A stretch of DNA of 64,000 nucleotides from Ischnura elegans (taxonomy: Eukaryota; Arthropoda; Insecta; Odonata; Coenagrionidae), in contig NC_060247.1 of the NCBI RefSeq assembly GCF_921293095.1, positions 110,255,111-110,319,110 of the forward strand, in the 5' to 3' direction. Under the pieces are notes generated by a model. That model did not search any database. It had not been told where the DNA came from and worked only from the letters and a program-made list of their open reading frames with translations. Shown here piece by piece: positions 37,901-49,599 of this stretch. Position 1 is the stretch's first letter. Each line of letters opens with the position of its first letter. A program made the translations under genes and the position numbers.

Positions 37901-40900
37901 TCTCGGGCGTGGCTGCTGTATTCACAAAGGAAGCAGCAGTATTTCGTGAAGCCTGATCGCAGTCCCGTGAATAAAGCGACAACGTTCAGATCAGCGCAAA
38001 CTTACCAATTATAATCACGATAGTTAATGTTTTCAAGGATTCGGCTGATATTTCCGCACGTATCCTTCATATCGGCATTGTATGTAGATATAACAGAAGG
38101 TAACTCATTCCCATTGGCCAACAGGACACCAAAAGAGTTGACACTGGGATCGCTAGAGGTATCGACAACTTCAGTATACATAATTGATTTGAGAGGCTGA
38201 TACTTTATGGAACTCCATGATTAAGGAGAAAGAATACTTTTTAACTCCAATGACTGCATAAAAACCTATATCTTATATTTTTCGTGGAATTAGAAAGTAT
38301 TGCTATTCCTTTTTAGCTGCGAAAGCAAGAGAATTGCCGTCCATGCCGGAGCGGGAGAGGCACTGCGAGGGCCAGCGTAGTAAAGTGAATCTTCCGAGCT
38401 ATTGCGAAATATTTTAATTATTGTTGCTATGCTATGCAACAAAATATTTTTATTGTTACTGCTGTATCTTGTTGTCGTATATTTATATCATTCCGAAGAG
38501 GATGATGTGAAATGGAAGCAGGAAATTTTTTAAAATACGTGAAAATTCGCGAAACAATGACAACATTGATCATTTTTGATGCGTTTTTACACAATTTATG
38601 GACACTAAATCCCCCCAAAACTACCTCTACACCAAAAAAATTAATTTTTTAGAATTTTGCATCCTTCAAAAACCCATAGAAAATTTTCAATGATAAAATA
38701 ATCCTTTTAATTACTCCAAATGACCGAAAAGTCCTAAAAGTTGGAGAGGGGAGGTCCCCCGAAAATGGTGGGTGATAAAGAAAAATGGAGTTCATATTCT
38801 GATTTAGGAAGTCATTTTACACAAGAATCTGCAGGAATTGGGCCGATTTTCATGCCGTTCAGTGTAATTTTTTGAAAATTATGTTAGTAGCATCAAAGTT
38901 TGCCTTAAATTAAAAACAACAATTTTCTCTTTTTTTCTCACCTCTTTTCAATAATTATTAATATGACTTTCTATATTTTTTCAGCAAACAGGACGTGATC
39001 CTTCGCTGCTTAGGAGAATCTTGGGATGTTGTTGCTCTTTTTTCAAATAAATCAGTGGAAATGGTTCCTTTCGTAAGAAATTTGGTCGAAGAAAGTCTTC
39101 ACAACCTCTGCGACAACGATGCTGCATTGCTTAGTGGTACCGATTTTTCTTATCCTAATATATAATTGGGATATCTTTAATTGAAGTAAAAATTTGACTA
39201 ATACAGGGTTTGTCCTACGAGTTTCCTGATTGTGTACATGCGATAAAGCTGCTGGTTAAACACTAAGCCATCTTAATCCACGGCAGGTTACACCAAATAG
39301 GGTTATCCAAACAAGTTTTTTGCGTCTCGTGCTTGCTTTTTGCACAAGTGACAGTAGTCGTGCTTGCAAAGTCACTGTCACTAAATCCCGGTTTATTCGG
39401 AGCTCCTAATTGCACTATATGACGTATGTACGAAAGTAGACCTCTTCTTCTGCCGAGAAACGTTAGGCGAAACGTTACGATATTGAACGACTGGGCCAGT
39501 CACAAAGATATTCGAACATCTTTGTCAATTATTTTAAAGTTCTCCGCTAAGTGGGATAAACTTTTATTGCACGACGTTTCTGTGAACAACTTGAAAGTCT
39601 CCTGACGACATTCCCAGCAGGACGAAATGTTGAAGAATAAAAGTTCATTTCACGTTACAGTAATTTCGAAAACCGATTACACTAGAAAAGAGATTTTCAG
39701 CCTTTTTCATGCAAGGGCAATAAATCGGTTTGCCATCGTACGGATGACCACAATGCTCCCCGTCGTTTTACCGGCATGTCAATAAAATAAATATAGATAA
39801 CAAATGACTTCAAAGTGCAATAATATCTGTTGGTTAAAAAATGCTATTTTGATATTATTTATTTTTGACGAGTGTTTCGATATTTGGTTCGTGATACAGT
39901 ATTTTATTTAGCCTATAGGGGCCGCAAGAAACCATCCGGCGGGACGCATGTAGCCCAGGTCCGCGGATTTAAAATCCGTGTATCAGTGAATAATTATTAC
40001 AGTCGCAGTAGTAGTGCATTCGATGCGAAAATCGAAGAAAAAGAAAATAACTGAGGCCTAAAAGTTCCGTTATCCTGTGCTCCCGCTGTGTGAGGGAAAA
40101 ATGAGTATTGTTGGAAACTTATAAGACGGACCCTGAATGCAAAAGTTGAGATATGTTCGTAGCCTGTCTCTATTATTCACATATTTTTCTCTTTCCCTAT
40201 CCTTTCCTGTTGCACTCTCAGTGTTCCTTGACGAAGAAAACGGCCAATGTCTTACCAGTGCCTGGCGCACTTGCCAGTCTCGTTTGGAAGGAGCGGAGGA
40301 CTTCAACCTCATAGCTATCTGCGATTTCACAGACATACCGGAGCTGGATCCTTTCTCTAAGCAATTCATTTGCCAGTGAGTATGGTGTACCAAGGGATTA
40401 CACGCTAAGGCCTTTGTCTGATTACCGATCAGTTTGTTGATAACCGATATTGAGAGGACATATACCTCCGGCTTCAATGTTCGTTTTTATGACAGATAAC
40501 TCTTACAAAACGTACCTACCTATGCATTTTTCTTGAACTTTCCAAGGTGTATGAAGTAGATCTGTGTCACTTTTGACATTTTCTTATGTGTCAAATTGGA
40601 ATTTTTTATATCTTTTGATTACAAGGTACTACAAAATAGTAGACTCTAGTCAGTATTTTACCGTATTCCAACGTTCTCTAAGGAAATTTTTCTTCGAATT
40701 GAGAAACAAGCAAATACAAATATCTAAACTTAGATGTATTGTGAAAACTCTAAAGTGATGGCGGAAGTTATACGGGAGTAATACCAACGTCACCTAAAAG
40801 GTAAAACACCGATCTTTGGGCAGCATTGTGATGCTGTGAAATTTGAGTGATAATTTCAAAAGAATGAAAAAATTCTCATGCCACTAAGATTTAGGAAATG

Positions 40901-41636
40901 TCTGAAAGAACTCGTAATTTAGCCAATGGCGGATTAATACATAGCCACCACCCCGAGAATGAGTGACAAGTTCTGTTGCAGATATATTTCTTTTTGCCAA
41001 TTTATTTTGGAATGAGAACCTTTTTTTATCTTCAGACAGATATAAACTCATAAGAAGATCCTCTAATCAAAGGGTAATTTTAAATCTTTGCCATTCGAAA
41101 AAGGCTTTGATTAATGATTAGACAGTCCCGTATTCATTGTCACGTCTTAAGCATTTGATTTACGAAAATCGTCTCAAGCATGAGCTCATTCGTAAGTTTT
41201 GTTTCTTAATGAAAAGGCCTTCGTCAAGACGAGCTGGTTATGTTGTTGGCTATGAAAGTGGTAGCCAGATAAGCTCGTCTTGACCAATAAGGTGGTCTTC
41301 ATCAAGACCGACTCAGCTAAACAATCAATACGCGATTATTAATACGGATCTTCAATTGTTTTTTATGATTGATTTATTTCGTTATTATTATTATCCGTCG
41401 ACATAACACCCGTGGAATAGTGATCACCTCATGAATTTTATATGCATGTATATTCCGCTTAAATGTTTTCATTTGTACAAAATATTACTCGTTTCAGGAA
41501 ATATGTGGACTTCTTTGAATGCGGAGAGGAAGAAACCGGAAGGTGTTCCGAGGAAATGAAAACTTCTGTCACTCAGGTCATGTCCATATGGAGAAATCAG
41601 ACTTCTTGCTCGAAATATTTTCACACAAAAGAATGA
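31920..41636 (+). CDS. P2: secreted 27-kDa haemolymph glycoprotein-like protein (DUF1397-like), 229 aa
   Basis: I infer six exons: 31920-31950, 33997-34094, 34977-35092, 38985-39136, 40222-40375 and 41498-41636 (stop included). They match P1 exon for exon in phase and, for exons 1-5, in length (31, 98, 116, 152 and 154 nt). The protein starts MATTRHLIVFGAAIALAALV, a signal peptide. All 14 mature cysteines of P1 are kept, in blocks FFEC, KECLGK, SRCPLCKHVC, ILRCL, HNLCDND, FLDEENGQC, AWRTC, LIAICD, FICQKYVDFFEC, TGRCS and QTSCSK. Hand alignment gives about 68% identity. P2 has a six-residue C-terminal extension (YFHTKE). Sequons are NKS in exon 4 and NQT in exon 6; the P1 NAT site is lost. Introns carry a foldback repeat, a CACTA-like element and a 650-bp insert. 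The frame is intact. Confidence 0.85.
34420..34660. repeat. foldback element built of a 70-bp tandem repeat, P2 intron 2
   Basis: Terminal inverted repeats of about 40 bp (ACAGAAGTTTACTT..CCGACCCAGGTTTCGA and complement) enclose three head-to-tail 70-bp units containing TTTCGACATTACACTAAG, AAAATGACATAG and GCCGAAACCTGGGTC. Two units are identical by eye. P1 intron 2 lacks it. It looks like a non-autonomous element whose interior has expanded recently. Confidence 0.7.
36690..38864 (-). mobile_element. CACTA-like DNA transposon, degraded, P2 intron 3
   Basis: The termini are CACTGGACGGC and GCCGTTCAGTG, flanked by TAA on both sides (36687-36689, 38865-38867), the CACTG ends and 3-bp duplication of CACTA-type elements. 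Longer subterminal inverted repeats follow (CACCCACCATTTT near 36800, AAAATGGTGGGTG near 38765). Minus-strand translation of about 37980-37500 gives ALFTGLRSGFTKYCCFLCEY, NWPLRESFTHGHKNFSHVSL and LPPLHIKL-like text (PPLHIKLRQMKYFVKAIGK), a conserved segment seen in many unclassified arthropod transposase-like proteins. P1 has the empty site (near 22590). Confidence 0.65.
39247..39893. mobile_element. P2-only insertion in intron 4, unclassified
   Basis: P1 intron 4 is 439 bp and P2 intron 4 is 1085 bp. The difference falls here, between GCGATA and GTGATA. The insert contains CTGACGA...CGAAATG at 39602-39628 and two GAAACGTTA-type blocks near 39463-39480, reminiscent of the ends of Penelope-like elements. 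No coding sequence was identified. Confidence 0.4.
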
Positions 41637-42436
41637 AAAACCAGCAATGTAAATACACAATCCAAATGAGATTTTTTGGCCTCATATCGCAGCATATTAA
41701 ACCATAAGGACTCTTAATTACACTTCGTTTATTGTATGCGCGTCTGTTCTGAGATTCTAAGATCTAATCTAAGATCTTATCTAAGATTCCTTCAGTTTAT
41801 AACTGCAGAATGATTTCGTCAACAAATTTTTTGAAAAGGCATTAATAATTTTTACGCATGCATTGAGTGATAAATTTTCCATTTATTACAACAGAATGAT
41901 TTCGTCAATAAATGGTTTGAAAAGTTATTGATATATTTTAAACTTGCATAGTGAGATAAATTTTCTATTTATCGATTAATTCGCCTCACCGAAAAACCTT
42001 TTCAGCAGCATGCAACATATGGATACCAGCAGTATTTCCAAGTTAATATATCCACGCAATTCCTCCATTGTGTAGCAGGAGTTAGCTCTCACCAAGCATG
42101 CACCTATCATTCTGTTGCCTACCGCACTACTCAGATGCAGATGGTAATGCAGTTATACTGAGGGCATGCACGAAAGTCCTCATACTTGCCGATTGTTAAT
42201 TGCTCTTGGAAAAATTATTCATTAATTTTAAGTAAACACATATGGACGTTACTAATCTGTCTAACAAAAGGTCATTTATACAGGGTTAAGAAAAATAATG
42301 TAACGAAACTTTAACCTTGGATAGTTGATACCAATATGAATAAGAAATACTAATGACGTATATGTCGAAAACCTATATTTAAACTACAGAAATTTCGAGC
42401 CAAACGCTCCGATTTGCCGCGAGTTTCCCCTGTTCC

Positions 42437-43330
42437 CTTATTTTTTATTTCTTTATTGGTTGATCGGAAATTTTTATGTGTATTTGTATTTTTCGTAAGG
42501 AGAGACACAGAGCATAATAATTTATACTGATTTATTCGTATTATTTTGGACTTGGTGGGTTAAACCTTTTTAATTGGTTATAGATGAAATTGGGTGATCA
42601 AATATTATGAGAGGACATTAACCCTTTCACTGCTGTTCAATCTCCAAAAATTTTCTCCTCACATGCGACGAAAAGGTTAAAATGCTTTTCGTGCAGCCAA
42701 GGAGCAGGTACTTCCAGAATGGGCATGGTATACCCTCCGAAGGGTCGCTAATCCGGAACCCTTTCCTCGACGAGCTCACCCTCGCTGGCCCCTCTCTTCG
42801 ACCCTCTGAGCGGGGGGCCTCCCTCCCCAAAAGTGACTGCTCTGACTGCATTTTGAAAATCGTTCAATTCATCCGATCATCAAAAACTGATTGTTTGCGT
42901 CGCACTCCTGCCAATCAAGCAATAAGTACGTCTTTGAACCGTGTTTCTGCGATGAAAAATAACGATTTTTTTAACTTTGCTAAAAACGTGGCTGCAGACC
43001 ACCGGAAAATGGGCATTTTAGCAAAATCGTTATTTTTCATAGCAGAAACGGCGTAGAAACACGGTTTGGTTAGTCAGAGGTCAAATGTTTGCACATGAGA
43101 AACGGGTGAGTTTTTGCATGTTTTTGCTCATAGTAATCGGGAAATATTGACAGAGTGAAAAGTTTTCAAGTAACGCGCTAGGAATAAAAAAAAGGAATAA
43201 AAGAAAACAACGAAACAAGCGGGATTTTAAGAGCGAAATTGCTTTGCAAAACATAAGTAGAAATTGATAGCTAAGAAGCCTAGATCTATTGGTAATGCAA
43301 TGAAAGACCCCATTTCCACTTGCCATCCAC
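42437..43330. other. no gene; GC-rich patch and an inverted repeat
   Basis: P1/P2 homology ends here. A GC-rich patch at 42720-42840 interrupts otherwise AT-rich DNA. The segment 42935-43068 is an inverted repeat (ACCGTGTTTCTGCGATG and GAAAAATAACGATTTT against their complements) of foldback type. The 124-codon frame at 42682-43056 runs through both and has no family likeness. Confidence 0.4.
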
Positions 43331-44480
43331 TTACCACAAATAATTTATTTTTAATTACTTAAAATGCTTCAAATCATCTCATTCACGTCAACACAGAGGG
43401 ATAGTTGCTGTGGAAATGAAATGGCAGAAATTTTCATATACGCAAAGGCTTTAGCAAGCGGTCTGAGAGTTCCAGTAGCCCTCGGAAATTTTTGTTGATA
43501 CGATCTTGAAATATAAATTAATGCCTTCTACTCGACCGTTTTTTATTCAGACGAATTGCTCACATGACTTCCATTAGAAATTTTCTGGGCGTAGGTATAA
43601 ATTATAAAGAGGTGGAGGATAAAATGCGTTGGCGTGGTCAGAGAACCATACAACAATAAAATGTGCAACGAAATATATTTCTATTAATATTTGGAGGGAT
43701 TATAGTCAAGAAAAATAGTCCTATTTATCATAATTGATGTAGACCCAAGCGCCAGTTCCAATGTTTCAGCTCATGCAGGCATGATCATTGGCAATAGTGG
43801 AAAAAATAGCATAAAATCTTACAAAAAGGATTAACAAATTATATAGTTCCGTGGTAATTATAGTAGTGACAACTTAACAGAGAATTATTTGCATTAAATT
43901 TGAAATTATCTGCATGTTAAAAGGCTCATAGTCCATAGTGACGGATGTTATCCCAGCCATGAATATTATGCAAGGTATTGTGGCGAGATGACGTTACCTA
44001 TTACGTTTATTATGAAGATTTAGCCATTTTCTAAATTTTGTGTTTTCAAATTTAATTTTATAGGCACACATCTGCCCTATTTTCTTTATCATTTTACGCA
44101 TGTTAACTTTGTTCGTTACAAAGGGTTCCTCGAGTAAATATTGTTCCACCACAGTTGAATGAATTAATTATTTCTAGCAATAGGCCACTTAAAGTCTAAT
44201 TGTTTTACCATCCGTGTATTTAACTTAGGTTTTTAGTGTTATGATTTATTTTTTTTCACATTATTATGTTTAGTTTTGCTTTATTAGTTCTTAGAATAGT
44301 AAATGATTTTTCGTAAACGTTGCCTTTACGAATGAGTGTAATTCAAACCACTTACCAAATCACTATAAAGATATTTGTAAAAAAAAGGGTAAATTAGCAC
44401 TTGAATAAGAAGTGATTAGCATAAATATATTTATTTATTGACATCGGCTTAAAATAAAGACGAACAAATTATCGAGAAAA
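43331..44480. other. R2 intron 2 region, exon 3 not found
   Basis: Intronic landmarks aligning with R1 (5389-5520) and R3 (53880-54010) are present at about 43735-43860 (ATAATTGATGTAGA, GCAGGCATGATCATTGGCAA). Where exon 3 should follow, at about 43550-43690, no exon-3-like sequence is recognisable. The exon appears deleted or decayed beyond recognition. Confidence 0.45.
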
Positions 44481-44502
44481 ATCACGCATTAGTAATTCTT
44501 AA

Positions 44503-45000
44503 CTTATCAAATTTCTCACAGTCCCTCCTATTACTTTCGGAAATAGGAGGGACGGTGGTTGGTGAAGGCGAGCTTGGATCGAATGTAAGTAACAGGGCAG
44601 GAGAGGCTGTAAAAGAACTAGTTCTGCGAGTACGATCAGAATAACGACCTCCGTTTAAAAAAATCATCAGGTGTTGTAATACCTTTCGCCACGCACCTTT
44701 TGATGCTAATTGGAGCTGACATACAGATGTATATCCCTAACCATCCTGCATTACCCAATCATGCTCTTGTCCCCTCTGAACTTTAAATTGAGCTACCTCT
44801 TCCTTCATCTGTTCCTTGCTGTGTGTTTCTACGTGTTTTAGTGCATGATGATGACGTCGTTTGGCATAGAATTCGTGGTAAATTTAATAAATCGTGCGAA
44901 ATTAAGAAGTCATTTTTAATAAATTTTCTTTCTCAAAAATGAAGCATACAGCACTTGAAAATGACTTACCGATAATGAACACTTGCGTCAGTGAAGGCAT
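44503..45000 (-). pseudogene. R2: remnant R-type gene, exons 1-2 only
   Basis: Exon 1 is 45000-44970 (MPSLTQVFII plus one base, 31 nt, good GTAAG donor). Exon 2 is 44606-44503, reading A then SPALLLTFDPSSPSPTTVPP and ISESNRRDCEKFDK. It is 34 codons long, against 29 in R1, because of a Ser/Pro-rich stretch after the signal peptide. At the exon 2 end the conserved GTAAGAATT donor of R1 and R3 reads TTAAGAATT. The only nearby GT is one base upstream and would change the phase. No exon 3-6 was found downstream. R2 is convergent with P2. A short secreted peptide by read-through past exon 2 (LRITNA then stop) is possible but not supported by anything else. Confidence 0.65.
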
Positions 45001-45069
45001 AGCACTGGTTGGCTGAATAATTCCCTGGAGATGTTTCCCGCGTTTTGATAAAATGATTCATTGAGGATC

Positions 45070-45370
45070 GGTTTTGTGCGGAGGTTAAAATCTTAGTTCC
45101 CTTTACGTCAGATCTGGTTCAAATCCTTGAAGTTAAAAAGATTTTTTCCCTGAACGAAGGGCACTTATGTTACAGATCGACGTTCTTCTGATCGGATATT
45201 AAGCAGTGCTCATCTGGGCGTCTTTCTTATGGAGTAGGGCCACAAACGTCGATTCAGTCTGTTCAACCCTACTTCCTCTTAAATCCTTCCCTATGGATCA
45301 AATTATATAAGGTCTCCGAAGCCTCCTCCAAATCACCTTCCTGCATCTAAGGTTTAACTCTATTCTTTTG
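45070..45370 (+). repeat. tRNA-derived SINE, copy 3 (upstream of R2)
   Basis: This copy has a GGTTCAAATCC B-box and GAAGGGCACTT in the body. It contains CGTCTTTCTTATGGAG and ends at GCCTCCTCCAAATCACC. It is at the same distance and orientation from exon 1 as copies 2 and 5. Confidence 0.7.
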
Positions 45371-45871
45371 AAATGTGACTTTACCTGGTGCTATCTGTTG
45401 CGAAAATTGAGCGTAAATTCGTTTTAGTAATTGGAACTATTTGACATAAGCATTTGGAGTACACAGTAAAGAAATGAAGCCATTGAAATTTATTTTATAT
45501 TTATTTGACCATTAATGCCACGTACACACAAGTTACAAGTTATATTTATCACATGGTCGATTGTTCTTCAAGTGGGATATTCCACCTGTTATAAAATTCT
45601 TTATTCCAGAGGAACATGAATCCATGGTCTTCATATTGCATCTCAGTAACCCAATGAGGTTTCTATGAGGAAAGAAAACACAAATAAAAAAAACATCCAT
45701 TGGGTTGGTGATGATAAAAATAAAAACCTTCAAAAAACATCAATAAATTAGAAATTCTAAGGTGAAAATAAAGAATAAATTATTAGGCAGATACTCATTA
45801 ATGTAATTTAGCTTTTTAATCAATTAACATACATAAATTTATTACGACACCAAATATTTATTTAGTTCATA

Positions 45872-46973
45872 CGAGGTGTGCGAGAAAAGTTGTGAAACGT
45901 TGAATGTGTGAGGGCTCTTGTGAGCTCAGACCGTCGTTTAACATTAAGAATGATGAGAGAACAGTTAAATTTAGACAATTAACATCAAGAAAATTTGACA
46001 TAAGAAATAGCTACATTTTTAGAACGTATTGTTTAGCTCTTTTTATGCAGCTTATTTTATTATTTTCTGGTTAGGCCATTTTTGCATGCTGATAATAACT
46101 TTCATTTTTAATCGCATAGCTATTTCTACCAATACACAGAGTATGCTTATGTTAGACTTTTGCGCTCACTTGCATAGAGAATGGCTTCCAAAAGTTTTCT
46201 CCATTAATATGAATCCCTTGCAGATGTGTCACCATTAAATCGTTTTACAGTTTATTACATTCTACTACATTTTTTAAATAATTTTTCTTTCCTTCATTCA
46301 AGTGCATGTGAAACTTTTTCTGTATGAACGTGCCGAGATCACGACTATAATTATTAGCAAATACATAAATTTATTACGAAACCAAATATTTATTTAGCTC
46401 ATACGAGGTGTGTGAGAAAAGTTGAATGTGTGAGGGCTCTTGTGAGCTCAGACCGTCGTTTAACATTAAGAATGATGAAAGAACAGTTAAATTTAGACAA
46501 TATTACCGTGCATCAAATTTTGACGGACGATTCAAACATTTGAAAGATTTCTCCCTAGAGTGATTCCTGTGAGACCCGACATTGCAGACAAGTGGATGGT
46601 TCACCATGACAATGCCCCGTCTAATACGGCCATTTTTAATGGTGAGGTTTTGACCTCTATATTCATTGTTGTCGTTCCAAAACCCCCCTATTCACCTGAT
46701 TTGAGTCCTTGTGAATTTTCCCTTTCCTGAAATTGAAACAAGCCCTCAGTGGGCATCATTATGAAACCCAGGAGAACATTCAAAAGACCGTGACCGACCA
46801 GTTAAAAGCCATGCGATTTCGAGACTTCCAGCCTTGCTACCAAGAGTGGGAACGACACCTCCGCCGGGGGCAGCTGTCTAAGGGACCTGCTTTGAAGTGG
46901 AAAACATTAATTTTTAAAATGTTTAAAAATTTTTAGCACAATGTCAGTCTTATTACTTTTCTAACACACCTCG
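45872..46973 (+). mobile_element. mariner element, degraded, with duplicated left end
   Basis: The ends CGAGGTGTGCGAGAAAAG and (reverse) CGAGGTGTGTTAGAAAAG are bordered by TA. A second copy of the left end begins at about 46400, so the left third is present twice. Transposase text on the + strand includes TRPDIADKWMVHHDNAPSN-like sequence, PPYSPDLSPCEFS (the final catalytic Asp), QALSGHHYETQENIQK and FRDFQPCYQEWERHLRR (frame 46733-46936). It has internal stops and is dead. The right-hand left-end copy shares its flank with the mariner at 10926. Confidence 0.8.
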
Positions 46974-46975
46974 TA

Positions 46976-47677
46976 TTGTTACAATTAGGCTATAGCTTAG
47001 TTATTACATGAACAGACTTGATTCTTTCGAGGTGCGGGAGGAGAGAAGAATAGAGAAAGTGAGAACAGAACGAAGTTAACTGTACGTAATGATTCGGTAA
47101 TTCTAGAATAAAGTAAAAGAAATGGGCGAGGCTATGAATTTTCAAGCAGGCGAAACGGGTGATCGTATCGAAAATATCCAATCAATTTATTACAAAAAAA
47201 TTGCATGAAATGTTAAATATACGTTTTAGGAGAACATTTCAGTTATCGCAAACGAAAGACGTGGTGGTCATGTGCTTGGCAATGTAGGAAGTTCTAAATG
47301 CAGCCATTAGATTGCATATATACCCGATACAATGGTTTCTAGGATGGTCGTGCGATTTAGGAAGCGGTGTGATTTAGGTAACATTGCCTCGGTGAGGAGC
47401 CCAAAATAACTGTGACCAGCCATTATTCACACGTTTTCAGTTACTGGTTGGCTATGTGAATGTGGAAATTTTAAGTTCACTTCTGTTCTTACTTAGTAGA
47501 AACAACCCATCCCCCATCAGCTCAGCCATCCGAGAGTGTCCATACTCTCACGAAAGCTCACCCGCAAACTTATGAGTGAAAAGGTAATAGATCTCGTCAG
47601 TTCATTCGATATAAGAAGCTAGATCTCAGCTGCAAATTCAATAGTACGATATCTATTCATCAAGTAATCGTACTTAC
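46976..47677. other. downstream of R3 exon 5; no terminal exon recognised
   Basis: R3 exon 6 would be expected here on the minus strand. No FFEC/EEE/C-like sequence after a suitable acceptor is visible. The one candidate (acceptor near 47540, reading LRVSFRESMDTLGWLS) does not resemble exon 6 and lacks cysteines. Confidence 0.35.
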
Positions 47678-47840
47678 TGGCAGGCATGATATCCAACGAG
47701 GAAGCCATTTTCTAGATTAAGATCTTCACAGGAACTCGAGTTGCTCGGGGAGGGCTCTTCCAACCAATCTCTGCATCCGCCGAGACGGAGGCATTCTCTA
47801 TTTTCATCATTAAAGAACGCTGGAATAAAAGATAGCATGA

Positions 47841-48574
47841 TGTAACTCCAAGGGGCTAACGGCGGAGAGTAAGCAAGCGCAGTCGCGGGTCAGGGGTGTA
47901 AATAATACGGAACTCGCGCGCGAGAGAACTCAACGCACGCCGTGAGGTAGATTTTCTCGGACGCCGAGAGGGGAAAAAAGGAGGGGAAGCAGAGGAGGTG
48001 TCAAGTCGGAGGTGAGGCCCGGGGGCTCTCTCTCTCTCTCGTCAACCATGGCTGTGGTAGGATCGCGGAAAACCTTGCCTGGTGGAAGGTTGATGGTTGA
48101 TTCCGCCAGGACGTCGGAAGTTATCCTGATTTCGAGCGGCGACGTCGCCAGGACCGTCCTGGAGTTCCACCAGGACACCAAAGTTGTGAGCCCCAAGTAC
48201 TTGCCTTGCCCGAAAATTGTCGTGTTGAGTTCTCTCGCGATTTGGTATGATGTGAATGAGAGAATGGGGTATGTTTTCCGAGTTCCGTATTTTTTGTTTG
48301 CTTGTCGGCGCGTTACATGTGCCAGTCTTTCCGCGTTTGCTTCTTCTCCAACCGAAATATTCATTTTCATCGCATGCATAGTCTGTTTCTCTGTTAATGA
48401 AGGTAATTAAATTGCATATTTGTTTGTTAATTGCTGTTGTGGATACTTGGGTCCCGACCTTTCATTTGGCAACAAGTCACGGTTCCTCGGATGAGAACCT
48501 ATTTCACGAACCGATTTACGTAAGCATGGTATAAGTAGTAGCGTAGACCGAGGGACGGCGCCCGTGCGGTTACA
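47841..48574. mobile_element. solo LTR, family A copy 1 (fossil)
   Basis: This 734-bp repeat begins TGTAACTCC and ends GGTTACA, with the 6-bp inverted TGTAAC/GTTACA ends of an LTR. A second copy of the same family lies inverted at 54874-55691. No internal retroelement sequence adjoins either copy. It sits in R3 intron 4, only about 19 bp from the exon 5 acceptor. A 5-6 kb distance and opposite orientation argue against the pair being the two LTRs of one element. Confidence 0.7.
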
Positions 48575-49190
48575 ATGTGTTATACATGGATTTTTATTAT
48601 TATTATTAAATATTAGCTTAACATTTCAAATTTAATAAAAAACTTAAACTTAAAAAACTGAAAATAATTAATGCCTAACTTTTCTGGAGATTTCTTCACC
48701 GTTTCGAAATAAACGCCAGCCCAAGTCAGCATATAATCAAATTTAAGTATCTTAATCTGGACATCGACAATATTCTGGAATGTTACAACCGATATTAGTG
48801 AACCATTCCATAAAAATACGTATCAGGCCAGATGATTTTATACCACTTCGCATAGGTTAACTGGTGAACTGATACGTTAACTGATACGTTAACTCATGGA
48901 TTGACTGATAGGTTATTAGATAACTGACTAGGAGTGATACAACCTGTTCGTATTTTTACAGTGTTAATCTAACCATGAATTACTATTCATCTGATAATCA
49001 CTTAATTCCATGAACAATTTCCTCGCATTTTAGTCCAAAAAGATAATTAAACCATTATTAAATCATCAAGCAACTGAATTTAATCTGTTTTTTTTATTTC
49101 TATGGTGATTCGATAGATTTTACAATAAAGCATTGTCATTATAATAAAAATCATATTTCTGTTCTTTAGGCATAAGTTTTATAAATTTGA
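48575..49190. other. R3 intron 4, no gene seen
   Basis: AT-rich sequence with a TTATTA run at 48595-48610 and a cluster of GATACGTTAACTGATACGTT repeats at 48850-48910. A minus-strand frame at about 48790-48655 (VTFQNIVDVQIKILKF...) is open for some 45 codons but has no cysteine or family likeness. Confidence 0.3.
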
Positions 49191-49204
49191 GTACATACTA
49201 GGCA

Positions 49205-49370
49205 AAAATAAATAAATATATATATATATGTATATACTACTTCATTCATTCACACGACGCCTTAAGCGCAAATATGCATATAAATTCACAGGTAAGGAAA
49301 GAAAGGGAAAGTTTCCTTACCTGTGAATTTATATGCGTATATATGTATATATATATATATATAGTCTTTT
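49205..49370. repeat. TA microsatellites flanking a perfect hairpin
   Basis: TATATA runs on both sides enclose AAATTCACAGGTAAGGAAA and its complement TTTCCTTACCTGTGAATTT, a perfect stem of about 18 bp around GAAAGGGAAAG. Further TA runs are at 49515-49565 and 50575-50622, the last inside a CTGAGAGGGAGTATA palindrome. Confidence 0.65.
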
Positions 49371-49510
49371 ACCTAACTCCGAGGAAGGTGGTAATGCCAC
49401 CGAAAATTTAGTTATTTTGTGAGTGTGAGTTTCTATTCTTTATTGTGTGTTCTGATACTGCCCACCCTAGGGTTTTTTATGATATTTACCTCGCCGAGGA
49501 ACCTTTCGAA

Positions 49511-49570
<60 letters not shown>

Positions 49571-49599
49571 CGGACAAAATAAACACTAATAAAGAACAT

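Noticed and set aside
40070-40477. 135-codon minus-strand frame
   Set aside because: It is antisense to P2 exon 5. The + strand exon has correct splice sites and family cysteines.
42682-43056. 124-codon + frame as a gene
   Set aside because: It spans a GC-rich patch and one arm of an inverted repeat. There is no signal peptide, motif or splice evidence.
43385-43500. R2 exon 3 candidate on the minus strand
   Set aside because: Weak similarity near TTTTGTTGATACGATC does not extend to the cysteine codons or to a proper donor.
48012-48410. 132-codon + frame and the 149-codon - frame opposite it
   Set aside because: Both lie wholly inside the solo LTR at 47841-48574, have no motif and are not preserved in the inverted copy at 54874-55691.
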